Shown: piece after piece, positions 42,703 through 43,023 of the stretch
How the letters are laid out: each line of letters starts with the position of its first letter
How positions within the stretch are numbered: the first letter of the stretch is position 1
Notes under the pieces: generated by a model
The model's input: the letters and a program-made list of their open reading frames with translations, nothing else
Database searches by the model: none
What the model was told of the DNA's origin: nothing
Program-made: the position numbers and the translations under genes
Source: an uncultured Ruminococcus sp.
GTDB lineage: Bacteria; Bacillota; Clostridia; Oscillospirales; Ruminococcaceae
Length of the DNA stretch: 43,023 nt
Direction of reading: 5' to 3'
Assembly (NCBI GenBank): GCA_947624255.1
Contig: CANQJO010000017.1
Span: forward strand, 1 to 43,023

Positions 42703-43023
42703 TTATTTAATCCAAGTAAATATAGAAGCGATCTGAATGAACGAGAGGAAGATAAGATCAAGTTTATCATATCCGGTACAGACTCTACGAAACGCTTTAA
42801 GCCAACGAAACAGTCTTTCAATATAATTCCGCTGCTTGTACAGCTCATGATCATATTCCCATGGTTCTTTGCGATTTTTCTTTGGCGGAACTACCGGCTC
42901 GTGTCCAAAAGATCGGCAGAGTTTTCTTGTTTTGTCACCTTCATAAGCTCTGTCCATCAAATACGGAACTCCCGAATATTCATCTCCTATGTTTTTGATT
43001 GAGATTCTTCCTTGCGGTGCATC
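42703..43023 (-). mobile_element. IS5-family transposase (DDE), C-terminal part, cut by the window edge
   Basis: The visible 106 residues read from the right edge: DAPQGRISIKNIGDEY, then LMDRAYEGDKTR with the second catalytic Asp, PPKKNRKEPWEYD, and YIERLFRWLKAFRRV with the catalytic Glu, ending FIQIASIFTWIK. These are classical IS5-type (transposase_11/DDE_Tnp_1) features. The reading frame is intact within the window, and the start and first Asp lie beyond 43023. The stop codon is adjacent to a probable inverted repeat, so only one end of the insertion sequence is in view. Confidence 0.9.

Noticed and set aside
1..43023. tRNA, rRNA, CRISPR arrays and prophage structural genes
   Set aside because: All intergenic stretches were read for cloverleaf arms, repeat/spacer periodicity and phage-like gene runs; none was found.

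Overview
The window reads as a chromosomal segment from an anaerobic, low-to-mid G+C Gram-positive bacterium, most likely a Ruminococcus-type member of the Oscillospiraceae. The evidence is as follows. Two secreted proteins carry type-I dockerins after Thr-rich linkers, which is the hallmark of cellulosomal ruminococci. A clostridial sporulation gene set is present (spoIIP, bofA, sigE, spoIIGA, spoIIE). There is a GlgC/GlgD pair, strong AGGAGG ribosome sites and near-consensus sigma-A promoters. No tRNA, rRNA or CRISPR array was seen.

Layout. Positions 1-1800 are accessory DNA: a frameshifted, 5'-truncated group II intron reverse transcriptase/HNH remnant that runs off the left edge, a 60-residue ORF, and a repeat-rich leader behind a good promoter. 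Positions 1810-5100 hold a leftward iron-uptake operon (feoA, feoA, feoB, FeoB-associated Cys-rich peptide) with three GTTAG-N6-CTAAC palindromes that look like metalloregulator operators. Positions 5200-7450 hold aroC and a class I DAHP synthase, both leftward. Positions 7600-9600 hold spoIIP, a small membrane protein and a convergent permuted papain-like protein. Positions 9800-12200 hold a modular GH26 mannanase with a dockerin. Positions 12240-16900 hold a MarR regulator and a heterodimeric ABC exporter. Positions 16950-20560 hold an ABC-2 transporter operon bracketed by two copies of a roughly 150-bp MITE-like element with TNA target duplications.

Positions 20566-24920 are rich in sporulation genes: bofA with three small uncharacterised genes, a phosphodiesterase, a membrane protein, and spoIIGA-sigE. 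A DbpA-like DEAD-box helicase and a 34-residue membrane peptide follow. Positions 26760-29814 hold a complete preQ1-I riboswitch-controlled queuosine precursor operon (queD-queE-folE-queC-queF). After that come a DUF362 protein, a large secreted LRR/dockerin/DUF6273 protein, spoIIE, and the glycogen operon glgB-glgC-glgD-glgA. The right end (42264-43023) is non-coding DNA with helically phased A-tracts, a long palindrome and short repeats, next to an IS5-type transposase that runs off the window.

How the genes work together. The spoIIE and spoIIGA promoters share an unusual 21-bp spacer between -35 and -10, the arrangement known for Spo0A-activated sigma-A promoters in Bacillus. Sporulation entry may therefore be wired the same way here. 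The most novel-looking items are the MITE pair around the ABC-2 operon, the structured repeat regions at both accessory ends, the three-gene cluster with bofA, and the dockerin/DUF6273 protein. All functional calls rest on motif recognition by eye; no database search was run.
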